Positions 7,085-15,297 of a DNA stretch of 64,000 bases are shown piece by piece. Origin of the DNA: Mesorhizobium sp. M1C.F.Ca.ET.210.01.1.1 (lineage in GTDB: Bacteria > Pseudomonadota > Alphaproteobacteria > Rhizobiales > Rhizobiaceae); the NCBI RefSeq assembly GCF_004791585.1, contig NZ_SRUU01000025.1, positions 33,641 through 97,640 on the forward strand, in the 5' to 3' direction. The notes beneath the pieces were generated by a model. The model ran no database searches, had not been told where the DNA came from, and worked only from the letters and a program-made list of their open reading frames with translations. How positions within the stretch are numbered: position 1 is the first letter of the stretch; every line of letters starts with the position of its first letter. The position numbers and the translations under genes were made by a program.

Positions 7085-8222
7085 CAAAACCCGCCTGCGC
7101 GCGCTGATCGACGCGGAGGCGCGCCGCGCCGGCTTCGATGCCGTCGCCGTCACCCGGCCGGACGCGATCCCGCTGGCGCCCGCGCGCCTGGCGGAATTTG
7201 TCGCCTCGGGTTTTCATGGCTCGATGGACTGGATCGCCGAGACGATCGAACGCCGCGCCGAGCCTTCGTCGCTGTGGCCACAGGTGCGCTCGATCATCGT
7301 TCTGGCGATGAACTACGGTCCTGACCGCGACCCGCGCGATGTCCTCAAAAAACGCGATCGCGGCGCGATCTCGGTCTACGCGCAAAACCGCGACTACCAT
7401 GACGTGATGAAGGGCCGGCTGAAGGAGATCGCCGGCAAGATCGTCGCGCGGGCGGGGGGCGACGTGAAAGTCTTCGTCGACACGGCCCCGGTGATGGAAA
7501 AGCCGCTGGCCGAAGCTGCCGGGCTCGGCTGGCAGGGCAAGCACACCAACCTGGTCAGCCGCGCGCATGGCTCATGGCTGTTCCTCGGCACCATCTTCAC
7601 GACCGCCGAGCTCGAACCCGACCGGCCGGAGGAAGATCATTGCGGCTCCTGCCGCGCCTGCCTCGACGTCTGCCCGACCGATGCCTTCCCGGCCCCCTAC
7701 CGGCTCGATGCGCGGCGCTGCATTTCCTACCTCACCATCGAAAACAAGGGGCCGATCCCGCGAGAATTCCGCGAGAAGATCGGCAACCGCATCTATGGCT
7801 GCGACGATTGCCTTGCCGCGTGCCCGTGGAACAAATTCGCCAGCGCTGCCTCCGAGGCCAAGCTTGCCGCGCGCGCCGAGTTGCGCGAGCCGCCGCTGTC
7901 CGAGCTTTTGCTCCTCGACGACGCGGCGTTCCGGTCCTTCTTCTCCGGCTCGCCGATCAAGCGCATCGGCCGCGATCGTTTTGTCCGCAACGTCCTGATA
8001 GCCGCCGGCAATTCGGGCGATGCTTCGCTGACGTCGATCGTGCACGGCCTGCTCGAGGACGGCTCCCCGCTGGTGCGGGGTGCGGCGGTATGGGCACTGT
8101 CGCGGCTGATGCCTGCGCGCGATTTTGCGACGCATGCCGCATCGGCCTTGCAGACCGAAGGCGACGCAGCGGTGCGCGACGAATGGTTCTTGGCGCAGCG
8201 ACATTCCGCAGAGGTTTCCTGA
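7065..8222 (+). CDS. queG: Epoxyqueuosine reductase
   Basis: Cobalamin-dependent iron-sulfur enzyme that reduces epoxyqueuosine to queuosine in the wobble position of tRNA. 385 aa. It has an N-terminal DUF1730/cobalamin-binding region, then two ferredoxin-like clusters, CGSCRACLDVCPTDAF and CDDCLAACPWNKF, and a C-terminal HEAT-like segment (GDASLTSIVHGLLEDGSPLV). The start MRTSTSDKTRLRAL at 7065 lies within the GST gene and matches the family N-terminus. The stop overlaps the next ATG by one base (TGATG). Confidence 0.95.
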   Translation: MRTSTSDKTRLRALIDAEARRAGFDAVAVTRPDAIPLAPARLAEFVASGFHGSMDWIAETIERRAEPSSLWPQVRSIIVLAMNYGPDRDPRDVLKKRDRGAISVYAQNRDYHDVMKGRLKEIAGKIVARAGGDVKVFVDTAPVMEKPLAEAAGLGWQGKHTNLVSRAHGSWLFLGTIFTTAELEPDRPEEDHCGSCRACLDVCPTDAFPAPYRLDARRCISYLTIENKGPIPREFREKIGNRIYGCDDCLAACPWNKFASAASEAKLAARAELREPPLSELLLLDDAAFRSFFSGSPIKRIGRDRFVRNVLIAAGNSGDASLTSIVHGLLEDGSPLVRGAAVWALSRLMPARDFATHAASALQTEGDAAVRDEWFLAQRHSAEVS

Positions 8223-9127
8223 TGAGTGAAAGACGCTTCTTCATTTTCGGCGCCGGCTATTCCGGCAAGGCCTTTGCGCAGGCCAACGAGCTCGGCGCGC
8301 CGATCTTCGGCACGACGCGCTCGCCGGAAAGGTTCGAAGCGTTGCGGCAGGCGGGCATCGAGCCGTTGCGCTTCGAGGGATCGCTCACGGCCGAGATCGG
8401 CGACGCGCTTCGGCAAACGACGCATCTCATCGTCTCGGTCGCCCCAGACGAAGCGGTCGACCCGGTGCTCGACGCCGCCGGCGAGACAATCCGGACAAGG
8501 ATGCCGGCGCTGGAATGGATCGCCTACCTCTCGACCGTCGGCGTCTATGGCGACCATGGCGGCGCCTGGGTGGATGAGAGCGCCGACTGCAGGCCGGTGT
8601 CGAAGCGATCGGTGATGCGGGTGGCCGCCGAGCAGGAATGGCTGAAGCTGGGCCAGCAGACCGGAACGCCGGTGGCGATCCTGCGGCTTTCCGGCATTTA
8701 CGGCCCGGGCCGCAACGCGCTGGCCAATCTGGAGGACGGCACGGCGCGGCGGCTGGTCAAGGCCGGCCAGGTGTTCAACCGCATCCATTGCGACGACATC
8801 GCCGGCGCGCTTTGGCATCTGGCCGGGAAGAATCTCGGCGGCATCTTCAACGTCACCGACGACGAGCCGGCGCCGCCGCAGGATGTCGTCGCCTATGCCG
8901 CCGGACTGATGGGCATTGAACCGCCGCCGGAAATTCCCTTCGAGACCGCCCAACTTTCGCCAATGGCGCGTTCCTTCTACGGCGAGAACAAGCGCATCGC
9001 CAACAAGGCGATCAAGGCGGCCGGCTACAGCTTTCGTTTCCCGAACTATCGGGTGGCGCTGGAGCGAATGTGGGCCGACGGCAACTGGCGGGACGGGGAG
9101 CCGCGCAGCCCGATGAAACGCTCGTGA
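8222..9127 (+). CDS. NAD-dependent epimerase/dehydratase-like (extended SDR, YeeZ-like) protein
   Basis: 301-aa Rossmann-fold protein. FFIFGAGYSGKAFAQANELG holds the GxGxxG dinucleotide motif; WIAYLSTVGVYGDHGGAWVDE and ILRLSGIYGPGRNALANLEDG are typical of the YeeZ/ActC-like atypical SDR group. The canonical YxxxK catalytic pair is not evident: the region after the STVGVYG Tyr reads SKRSVMRVAAEQEWL. The reaction is unknown. It is translationally coupled to queG (TGATG), but a role in queuosine metabolism would be only a guess. Confidence 0.82.
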   Translation: MSERRFFIFGAGYSGKAFAQANELGAPIFGTTRSPERFEALRQAGIEPLRFEGSLTAEIGDALRQTTHLIVSVAPDEAVDPVLDAAGETIRTRMPALEWIAYLSTVGVYGDHGGAWVDESADCRPVSKRSVMRVAAEQEWLKLGQQTGTPVAILRLSGIYGPGRNALANLEDGTARRLVKAGQVFNRIHCDDIAGALWHLAGKNLGGIFNVTDDEPAPPQDVVAYAAGLMGIEPPPEIPFETAQLSPMARSFYGENKRIANKAIKAAGYSFRFPNYRVALERMWADGNWRDGEPRSPMKRS

Positions 9128-9215
9128 TCGAAGCGAAGCGCGTGGCGTGGTATGATTCGCGCCTGAAGCATGTCGCCGAGATTGCGTCGCGCCACTGGAG
9201 AGGGGACCCGACCTG

Positions 9216-10298
9216 ATGACGTTGCTATCGCTGCCCGACAGGAAGCCGTTCCTGACCGCCGCGCTTGCGCTGGTGACTTTGGCCGCGCTTGCCGCGGCCG
9301 CGATTTCGGCCGAACCGCGCGCAAAGGACCTGTTCGGCGCCAAGAAGCTGCCGGCGGTGGCGCCGGCGCAGTCCTTCGGCTTCTACTCCAAGGGCTGCTT
9401 TACCGGCGGCGTGGCCTTGCCGATGGACGGGCCGGCCTGGGAAGTGATGCGCCCGGCGCGCAACCGCCGCTGGGGGCATCCGGCGATGGTCGCGCTGATC
9501 GAGAAGCTCGCGCGGGACGCCCAGGCTGACGGCTGGCCGGGGCTTCTGGTCGGCGACGTCTCGCAGCCGCGCGGCGGCCCGATGATGACCGGCCACGCCT
9601 CGCACCAGATCGGCCTCGACGCCGACATCTGGCTGACGCCGATGCCGAGCCGTCCGCTGACGATGGCGCAGCGCGAGAGCATGAGCGCGACGCTGATGGT
9701 CGACGAGAAGACACATCTGGTGAAGGACGCGCTGTGGACGCCGGCGCATACACGGTTGTTGAGGCGCGCGGCGAGCTATCCGGAGGTCGAGCGCATCCTG
9801 GTCAATCCCGGCATCAAGAAGAAGCTCTGCGACACCGTCACCGGCGACCGTTCCTGGCTGCGCAAGATCCGCCCGTTCTGGGGCCACGACTATCATTTCC
9901 ACATGCGCATCGGCTGCCAGCCGGGATCGCCCGGCTGCAAGGCACAGGAGGCGACGCCCGACGACGACGGCTGCGGCAAGCCGCTCGCCTGGTGGTTCAT
10001 CGAGGAGCCCTGGCGCCCGAACAAGAACCCGGACGCACCGAAGGCCCGCGACCTGATGACGATGGCCAATCTGCCAAGGGAATGCCAGGCGGTGCTTGCC
10101 GCCGCCGATGCCCCTTCGCTGGCCGCCGTGACCTATCATGGCGGCAGTGCAGTGGCGGTCGCGGTGGCCGAACAGCCTGTGGCTGAGCCGGCCGAGACGA
10201 TTTCCAGCAGCGGCGCTGCATTGCCGGCCCAGGCCAGCGCCTTCGCTCCCACCCCCTCGATCGGCATTCCGCTGCCACGGCCAAGACCGGGGAACTGA
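9216..10298 (+). CDS. mepA: Penicillin-insensitive murein endopeptidase
   Basis: Zinc peptidase of family M74/LAS that cuts D-Ala-meso-DAP cross-links in peptidoglycan in the periplasm. 360 aa. A hydrophobic signal segment (PFLTAALALVTLAALAAAAIS) precedes the mature part. Metal-binding motifs are MTGHASHQIGLDADIW and the downstream GHDYHFHMRIGC; the many Cys residues (GCQPGSPGCK, DDDGC) suggest disulfides. The C-terminus has an Ala/Pro-rich tail of about 60 residues beyond the domain. The start at 9216 is followed directly by the signal sequence. Confidence 0.94.
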   Translation: MTLLSLPDRKPFLTAALALVTLAALAAAAISAEPRAKDLFGAKKLPAVAPAQSFGFYSKGCFTGGVALPMDGPAWEVMRPARNRRWGHPAMVALIEKLARDAQADGWPGLLVGDVSQPRGGPMMTGHASHQIGLDADIWLTPMPSRPLTMAQRESMSATLMVDEKTHLVKDALWTPAHTRLLRRAASYPEVERILVNPGIKKKLCDTVTGDRSWLRKIRPFWGHDYHFHMRIGCQPGSPGCKAQEATPDDDGCGKPLAWWFIEEPWRPNKNPDAPKARDLMTMANLPRECQAVLAAADAPSLAAVTYHGGSAVAVAVAEQPVAEPAETISSSGAALPAQASAFAPTPSIGIPLPRPRPGN

Positions 10299-10326
10299 CG
10301 CCGAAGCAGCTTTCCCTTTGCAGGGT

Positions 10327-10429
10327 CATGCGCTAGAGCGGGACAGAGGCAAATCCCGCTCTATCTCCTGTTTTAGCTGCATTTGCGCAGCGGCAAGTGA
10401 TTCCACCTGGCTGCAAAATGCTCTAGGCA
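10327..10429. repeat. RIME-like repeat, type C, with nested hairpin
   Basis: Begins CATGCGCTAGAGCGGGA and ends CAAAATGCTCTAGG, with a nested AGAGCGGGA/TCCCGCTCT hairpin. It lies between mepA and glk and resembles the elements ending in ATGCTCTAG at 38.2 and 39.7 kb. Confidence 0.7.
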
Positions 10430-10479
10430 ACGACGAGGCGGTAAGAGCGCTGCCGGTAACGGGGACGAACGAGAGAAAA

Positions 10480-11499
10480 ATGGCAGGCGAAGACGATACA
10501 GCGCTGCGGTTTCCGGTTCTGATCGGCGACATTGGCGGCACCAATGCGCGCTTCTCGATCGTGCTCGATGCCAATTCGGAAGCGACCGAGCCGCAGATCG
10601 TCCAGACGGCCAATTTCAAGACCATCGACGAGGCGATCCAGGCGGCGGTGCTCGACCGCTCGTCAATCCAGCCGCATTCGGCCGTGCTGGCGGTGGCCGG
10701 GCCTGTCGACGGCGACGAGATCCGGCTCACCAACTGCCCCTGGGTGGTCAAGCCGCACCAGATGTTCGCCAATCTGGGCTTGAGCGAGATCGTCGTGCTC
10801 AACGATTTCGAGGCGCAGGCGCTGGCGGTGGTGGCGCTCGGCGAAGAGCACATGGAAAAGATCGGCGGCGGCACGCCCGAGCCGAGCGCGGGGCGGGTGG
10901 TGCTCGGCCCCGGAACCGGACTCGGCGTCGCCGGGCTGATCTACGCGCTTCGCCACTGGATACCGGTGCCGGGCGAGGGCGGGCATATGGATATCGGCCC
11001 GCGCACGCCGCGCGATTTCGAGGTGTTCCCGCATATCGAAAAGCTCGAAGGCCGCATCTCCGGCGAGCAGATCCTGTGCGGCCGCGGGCTGGTCAACCTC
11101 TATCGCGCGGTGGCCAAGGCGGACGCCAAGCCAACGCCATTCACGACGCCGGCCGAAATCACGGCGGCAGCGCTGTCCAAATCCGACGCCGTGGCGGAAG
11201 AGGCGCTGTCGCTGTTCGTCACCTGCCTCGGCCGCACGGCGGGCGACCTGGCGCTGGTGTTCATGAGCCGCGGCGGCGTGTTCCTGACCGGCGGCATCGC
11301 GCAAAAGATCGTGCCGGCGCTCAAGGCCGGCAATTTCCGCGCCGCCTTCGAGGACAAGGCGCCGCACAGCGCGCTGATGCGTGCGATGCCGGTCTATGTC
11401 ATCACGCACCCGCTGGCCGCGCTTCTCGGGCTGGCCGCTTATGCCAGGACGCCGTCGCTGTTCGGCGTACAGACGGCGGGACGGCACTGGCGGGCGTAA
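10480..11499 (+). CDS. glk: Glucokinase (Glk family)
   Basis: ATP-dependent phosphorylation of glucose, feeding the Entner-Doudoroff and pentose routes in rhizobia. 339 aa. FPVLIGDIGGTNARFSIV is the phosphate-1 motif, ILAVAGPVDG-like AVLAVAGPVDGDEIRLTN follows, then VVLNDFEAQALAV and VVLGPGTGLGVAGLIY. The HMDIGP and GGVFLTGGIAQKI stretches are also typical. The start MAGEDDTALRF at 10480 follows a purine-rich GAGAG; the frame is open further upstream but runs through a repeat. Confidence 0.94.
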   Translation: MAGEDDTALRFPVLIGDIGGTNARFSIVLDANSEATEPQIVQTANFKTIDEAIQAAVLDRSSIQPHSAVLAVAGPVDGDEIRLTNCPWVVKPHQMFANLGLSEIVVLNDFEAQALAVVALGEEHMEKIGGGTPEPSAGRVVLGPGTGLGVAGLIYALRHWIPVPGEGGHMDIGPRTPRDFEVFPHIEKLEGRISGEQILCGRGLVNLYRAVAKADAKPTPFTTPAEITAAALSKSDAVAEEALSLFVTCLGRTAGDLALVFMSRGGVFLTGGIAQKIVPALKAGNFRAAFEDKAPHSALMRAMPVYVITHPLAALLGLAAYARTPSLFGVQTAGRHWRA

Positions 11500-11621
11500 G
11501 CGCGGTCGTTCGGGTCGCGGGATCGTGACCCGTTGTGGTCCGCGACGAAGTTTCGCCATAGGCAAGCCGCGACGAGGACGCTAAGAGGGGTGCCGATCGG
11601 AACCACGAAACGACACTCGAC

Positions 11622-13478
11622 TTGAATCAGCTTCAACCTCAAGCGAAACCCCAGCCGGGCGAAACCTGGGCGATCCTGCGCCGCATCATCGCCGAGAACG
11701 GCCGCGAGTACCGCTGGTCCTATGTCGTCGCCATCTCCTGCTCGCTGATCGTTTCGGGCACGACGGCCTTCGCCGCCTGGATCATGAGCCCGGTCGTCAA
11801 CCAGATCTTTTACGAGCGGCGCGGCGACCTGATCTTTGCCATCTGCTTCGGCATCATGGGCTCTTTCGTGCTGCGCGGGCTTGCCACCTATGGCCAGGCG
11901 GTGACGCTGGCAAAGATCGGCAACAATCTGGTGGCGCGCTACCAGCGCCGCATCTTCGACCACCTGATGAAGCTCGGTGTCGGCTTCTTCACCGACACGC
12001 GTTCCGGTCAGCTCGCGGCGCGGGTCAACGAAAACATCAACGGCATCCGCGATCTGCTGTCGATGACGCTGACCTCGATCGCGCGCGACGGCGTGTCGCT
12101 GATCGGCCTGATCGGCGTCATGATCTATCAGGACCCGCTCCTGTCGCTGTCCTCGCTGCTGATCGGGCCGCCGCTGATCTGGGCCGTCGTCTATCTCCAG
12201 CGCCGCGTGCGCCGCATCTCGCGCGAATCCGTGCAGATCAACTCGCGGCTGATCGGCGCCATGCAGGAGGCGACGCAAGGCATTGCCATCGTCAAGGCCT
12301 TCACCATGGAGGAGGAGCTTGCGCGCCGCATCGGCGGCCTTTCGGAGAGCGCCGAGCAGCGGGGCAACAAGATCGCCCGCGTCTCGGAGCGGCTGACGCC
12401 GATCTCCGACTTGCTGGCGGGCCTCGCCGTGACCGGCGTCATCGCCTATTCCGGCTATCGCGCGCTCGTGCTCGGCCAGCCGCCAGGCGCGGTCTTCTCC
12501 TTCATCACCGCGCTGATCCTGGCCTATGATCCGGCGCGCCGGCTGGCGCGCATGCAGGTCGGCATGGAGCGGTCGCTGGTCAATGCGCGCATGATCTACG
12601 AGCTGCTCGACCTCGAGCCGCAGCAGGGCGACGCGCCCGGCGCAGCCGAGGCGAAAATCACCAGCGGCGAGGTGCGCTTCGAGGATGTCTCGTTCGGCTA
12701 TTCCGCCGACATGCCGGTGCTGAAAGATCTGAGCTTCACCGCCGCCGCCGGCAAGGTCACGGCCATCGTCGGCGCTTCGGGCGCCGGCAAGTCGACGCTG
12801 GTGGCGCTCCTGCAGCGCTTCTACGACGTCGACCAAGGCCGCATCGTGGTCGACGGCCAGGACATTTCCAAGGTGACCAAGCAGTCGCTGCGCGGTTCGA
12901 TCGCCTATGTCTCGCAGGCGCCGTATCTCTTCGAAGGCACGATCCGCGACAACATCCGCTACGGCCGGCTTTCCGCCACGGATACCGAGATCGAGCTGGC
13001 GGCAGCCCAAGCGGCAGCCGACGAGTTCATCCGCCAGCAGCCGGAGGGCTACGACACGCCGGTCGGGGAAAACGGCGTGACACTGTCGGGCGGCCAGCGC
13101 CAGCGCGTCTCGATCGCCCGCGCCATCGTGCGCCAGGCGCCGATCCTTCTGCTCGATGAGGCGACGTCGGCGCTCGACAACGAGGCGGAAGCGCGCGTCC
13201 AGGAGGCTCTGACCCATGTCATGGAAGGGCGCACCACGATCGTCATCGCGCACCGGCTGTCGACCGTGGTCAATGCCGACCACATCATCGTGCTCGAAGA
13301 GGGCCGGCTGGTCGAAGAAGGCAACCATGCCGCGCTGATGGCCGATCCGGACAGCGTCTATGCCCGCTTCCACCGGGTGCAGGGCAAGAAGGGGCTGGGG
13401 CTTGTCGATGACGCCAAGCCAATCCAAACTCCGCTGCCGCGCACGCGCGGAAAGAAAGTGATGGGGAGAGAGGCATGA
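11622..13478 (+). CDS. MsbA-like ABC transporter, fused permease/ATPase
   Basis: 618-aa half-transporter. About six transmembrane helices form the N-terminal half (SYVVAISCSLIVSGTTAFAAW, LIFAICFGIMGSFVLRGLAT), then an ABC domain with Walker A GASGAGKST, signature LSGGQRQRVSIARAI, Walker B ILLLDEATSALD and the H-loop IAHRLST. The architecture matches lipid A/phospholipid flippases and multidrug exporters that work as homodimers. The start shown is TTG at 11622 (LNQLQPQAKPQ). The stop overlaps the dapB ATG by four bases. The exact substrate is not readable; lipid export is the default guess. Confidence 0.9.
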   Translation: MNQLQPQAKPQPGETWAILRRIIAENGREYRWSYVVAISCSLIVSGTTAFAAWIMSPVVNQIFYERRGDLIFAICFGIMGSFVLRGLATYGQAVTLAKIGNNLVARYQRRIFDHLMKLGVGFFTDTRSGQLAARVNENINGIRDLLSMTLTSIARDGVSLIGLIGVMIYQDPLLSLSSLLIGPPLIWAVVYLQRRVRRISRESVQINSRLIGAMQEATQGIAIVKAFTMEEELARRIGGLSESAEQRGNKIARVSERLTPISDLLAGLAVTGVIAYSGYRALVLGQPPGAVFSFITALILAYDPARRLARMQVGMERSLVNARMIYELLDLEPQQGDAPGAAEAKITSGEVRFEDVSFGYSADMPVLKDLSFTAAAGKVTAIVGASGAGKSTLVALLQRFYDVDQGRIVVDGQDISKVTKQSLRGSIAYVSQAPYLFEGTIRDNIRYGRLSATDTEIELAAAQAAADEFIRQQPEGYDTPVGENGVTLSGGQRQRVSIARAIVRQAPILLLDEATSALDNEAEARVQEALTHVMEGRTTIVIAHRLSTVVNADHIIVLEEGRLVEEGNHAALMADPDSVYARFHRVQGKKGLGLVDDAKPIQTPLPRTRGKKVMGREA

Positions 13479-14296
13479 GCGAAGCGGGCGATATGGGCCT
13501 GGTGGTGGTGGGTGCCGCCGGCCGGATGGGCCAGACGCTGATCCGTGCCATCCATTCCATGCCGGGCGCGCGCGTTGCCGGCGCGGTCGAGCGGCCGGGC
13601 TCGCCCTATCTCGGCAAGGATGCCGGCGAGCTCGCCGGCATCGGCATCATCAACGTGCCGATCGTCGACGACCCGCTGCCTGCCTTCGCCAGGGCCGACG
13701 GCGTGCTCGATTTCACGGCGCCCAAGGCGAGTGCCGAATTCGCCGGCTATGCGGCGCAGGCCCGCATCGTGCATGTCATCGGCACCACCGGATGCTCGGC
13801 GGAGGACGATGCGAAGATCGCGGCCGCGGCGCGCCACGCTACAATCGTCAAATCCGGCAATATGAGCCTCGGCGTCAACCTTTTGGCAGTGCTGGTGGAG
13901 CAGGCCGCGCGCGCGCTCGACGCGCAAGATTTCGACATCGAGATCCTGGAAATGCATCACAAGCACAAGGTCGACGCGCCGTCCGGCACGGCGCTGTTGC
14001 TTGGCGAGGCAGCGGCCAAGGGCCGCGAGATCGCTCTCCAGGACAACAGCGTGCGGGTGCGCGACGGCCATACCGGCGTGCGCAAGACAGGCACGATCGG
14101 CTTCGCGGCGCTGCGCGGCGGCTCGGTGGTCGGCGAGCACAGCGTGATCCTCGCCGGAACCGGCGAGCGCATCACGCTTGCCCACCAGGCCGAGGACCGG
14201 GCGATCTTTGCCCGCGGCGCCGTCAAGGCGGCGCTCTGGGCACGCGGCAAGAAGCCTGGGCTTTATTCCATGCGGGACGTGCTCGGCCTGGGCTGA
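13475..14296 (+). CDS. dapB: 4-hydroxy-tetrahydrodipicolinate reductase
   Basis: NAD(P)H-dependent step in the diaminopimelate/lysine pathway, supplying peptidoglycan and protein synthesis. 273 aa. LVVVGAAGRMGQTLIRAI is the dinucleotide-binding loop; EMHHKHKVDAPSGTALLLGE is the DapB signature carrying the catalytic His and Lys. The N-terminus MSEAGDMG fits the family. The ATG overlaps the stop of the ABC transporter (ATGA), an unusual pairing that implies co-transcription; gpmA follows after a type B repeat. Confidence 0.96.
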   Translation: MSEAGDMGLVVVGAAGRMGQTLIRAIHSMPGARVAGAVERPGSPYLGKDAGELAGIGIINVPIVDDPLPAFARADGVLDFTAPKASAEFAGYAAQARIVHVIGTTGCSAEDDAKIAAAARHATIVKSGNMSLGVNLLAVLVEQAARALDAQDFDIEILEMHHKHKVDAPSGTALLLGEAAAKGREIALQDNSVRVRDGHTGVRKTGTIGFAALRGGSVVGEHSVILAGTGERITLAHQAEDRAIFARGAVKAALWARGKKPGLYSMRDVLGLG

Positions 14297-14320
14297 GGCG
14301 GCCTTTCCATATTGTCCTAC

Positions 14321-14364
14321 GCAATTCCGGACGGAAAGCCGCTACACACTTTTCCTGGAATTGC
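14321..14364. repeat. Palindromic repeat, type B, before gpmA
   Basis: GCAATTCCGG...CCTGGAATTGC arms around ACGGAAAGCCGCTACACACT. Eight bases later comes GAAGGAG, the gpmA ribosome binding site. The layout is the same as at rsmI (3953-3999). Confidence 0.85.
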
Positions 14365-14382
14365 TTCAACGAAGGAGCAAAC

Positions 14383-15003
14383 ATGTCGGGAACTCTCGTG
14401 CTCGTGCGCCACGGCCAGAGCGAATGGAACCTGAAGAACCTGTTCACCGGCTGGCGCGACGTCGACCTGACTGAGCAGGGCACCGCCGAAGCCATCGCCG
14501 CCGGCGAGAAGCTCAAGGCGCGCGGGCTGAAATTCGACATCGCCTTCACCTCGGCGCTGAAGCGGGCGCAGAAGACCTGCCAGATCATTCTCGACGGGGT
14601 CGGCCAAGGCGATCTGAAGACCATCCGCGACCAGGCGCTCAACGAGCGCGACTATGGCGACCTCTCCGGCCTCAACAAGGACGACGCGCGCAAGAAGTGG
14701 GGCGAGGAGCAGGTGCATATCTGGCGCCGTTCCTACGACATCGCGCCGCCCGGCGGCGAAAGCCTGAAGGACACCGGCGCGCGCGTATGGCCCTATTACC
14801 TGCACGACGTGCAGCCGCATGTGCTGCGCGGCGAAACGGTGCTGATGGCCGCGCACGGCAATTCGCTCAGGGCGCTGATCATGGCGCTGGACGGCAAGTC
14901 GGGCGAGGAGATCGTCAAGCTCGAGCTCGGCACCGGCGTGCCGGTGATCTACAAGCTCAACGCCGATTCGACCGTGGCGAAGAAGGAAGTGCTGGAGGGG
15001 TGA
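14383..15003 (+). CDS. gpmA: 2,3-bisphosphoglycerate-dependent phosphoglycerate mutase
   Basis: Interconverts 3- and 2-phosphoglycerate in lower glycolysis/gluconeogenesis. 206 aa, the short alphaproteobacterial form. LVLVRHGQSEWNLKNLFTGW contains the phosphorylated histidine (RHG), ALKRAQKTCQIIL and ERDYGDLSGLNKDDARKKWG are family motifs, and LMAAHGNSLRALIM holds the second active-site His. The ATG at 14383 follows GAAGGAG at five bases. The region further upstream is a palindromic repeat that happens to be open in this frame and is not part of the protein. Confidence 0.96.
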   Translation: MSGTLVLVRHGQSEWNLKNLFTGWRDVDLTEQGTAEAIAAGEKLKARGLKFDIAFTSALKRAQKTCQIILDGVGQGDLKTIRDQALNERDYGDLSGLNKDDARKKWGEEQVHIWRRSYDIAPPGGESLKDTGARVWPYYLHDVQPHVLRGETVLMAAHGNSLRALIMALDGKSGEEIVKLELGTGVPVIYKLNADSTVAKKEVLEG

Positions 15004-15043
15004 GGCAAGCCGGCTCAGCCAACGCGCCGGTGAAAAAAGCGCG

Positions 15044-15072
15044 TTGACACGCTTCGTTTGCCCGCTTACATG
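15044..15072 (+). promoter_or_regulatory. Sigma-70-type promoter of tRNA-Leu
   Basis: A perfect -35 box TTGACA (15044-15049), a 17-bp spacer and a -10-like TACATG (15067-15072). The tRNA begins 11 bases further on, as expected for a stable RNA gene. Confidence 0.75.
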
Positions 15073-15083
15073 AGCCCGCACCA

Positions 15084-15168
15084 GCCCAGATGGCGGAATT
15101 GGTAGACGCGCACGGTTCAGGTCCGTGTTCCGCAAGGAGTGGAGGTTCGAGTCCTCTTCTGGGCACCA
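15084..15168 (+). tRNA. tRNA-Leu, anticodon CAG
   Basis: 85 nt including an encoded CCA. Acceptor GCCCAGA pairs with TCTGGGC. The D-arm reads GGCGGAATTGGTAGACGC. The anticodon stem CACGG/CCGTG encloses TTCAGGT with anticodon CAG at 15118-15120. A long variable arm marks a class II tRNA, and GGTTCGAGTCC is the T-arm. It decodes CUG, the main Leu codon in this GC-rich genome. Confidence 0.97.
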
Positions 15169-15297
15169 TCTTTCCCGACTGCCAACGGGATTTCTCCAGT
15201 TAGAAACGACGCGGGACCCAGGCCAAAACCTCCCCTTGCGGCCAGTCCCCTAACAAACCGCTTCAAACCCGGCGACCATGACGCTACGGTCCGCCCC

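Noticed and set aside
11439..13427. 662-codon open frame opposite the MsbA-like transporter
   Set aside because: Arg/His/Asp-rich shadow; the plus strand has full ABC transporter motifs.
15015..15046. CAACGCG...CGCGTTG hairpin as terminator of gpmA
   Set aside because: No T-run follows, and its right arm overlaps the tRNA promoter -35 region.
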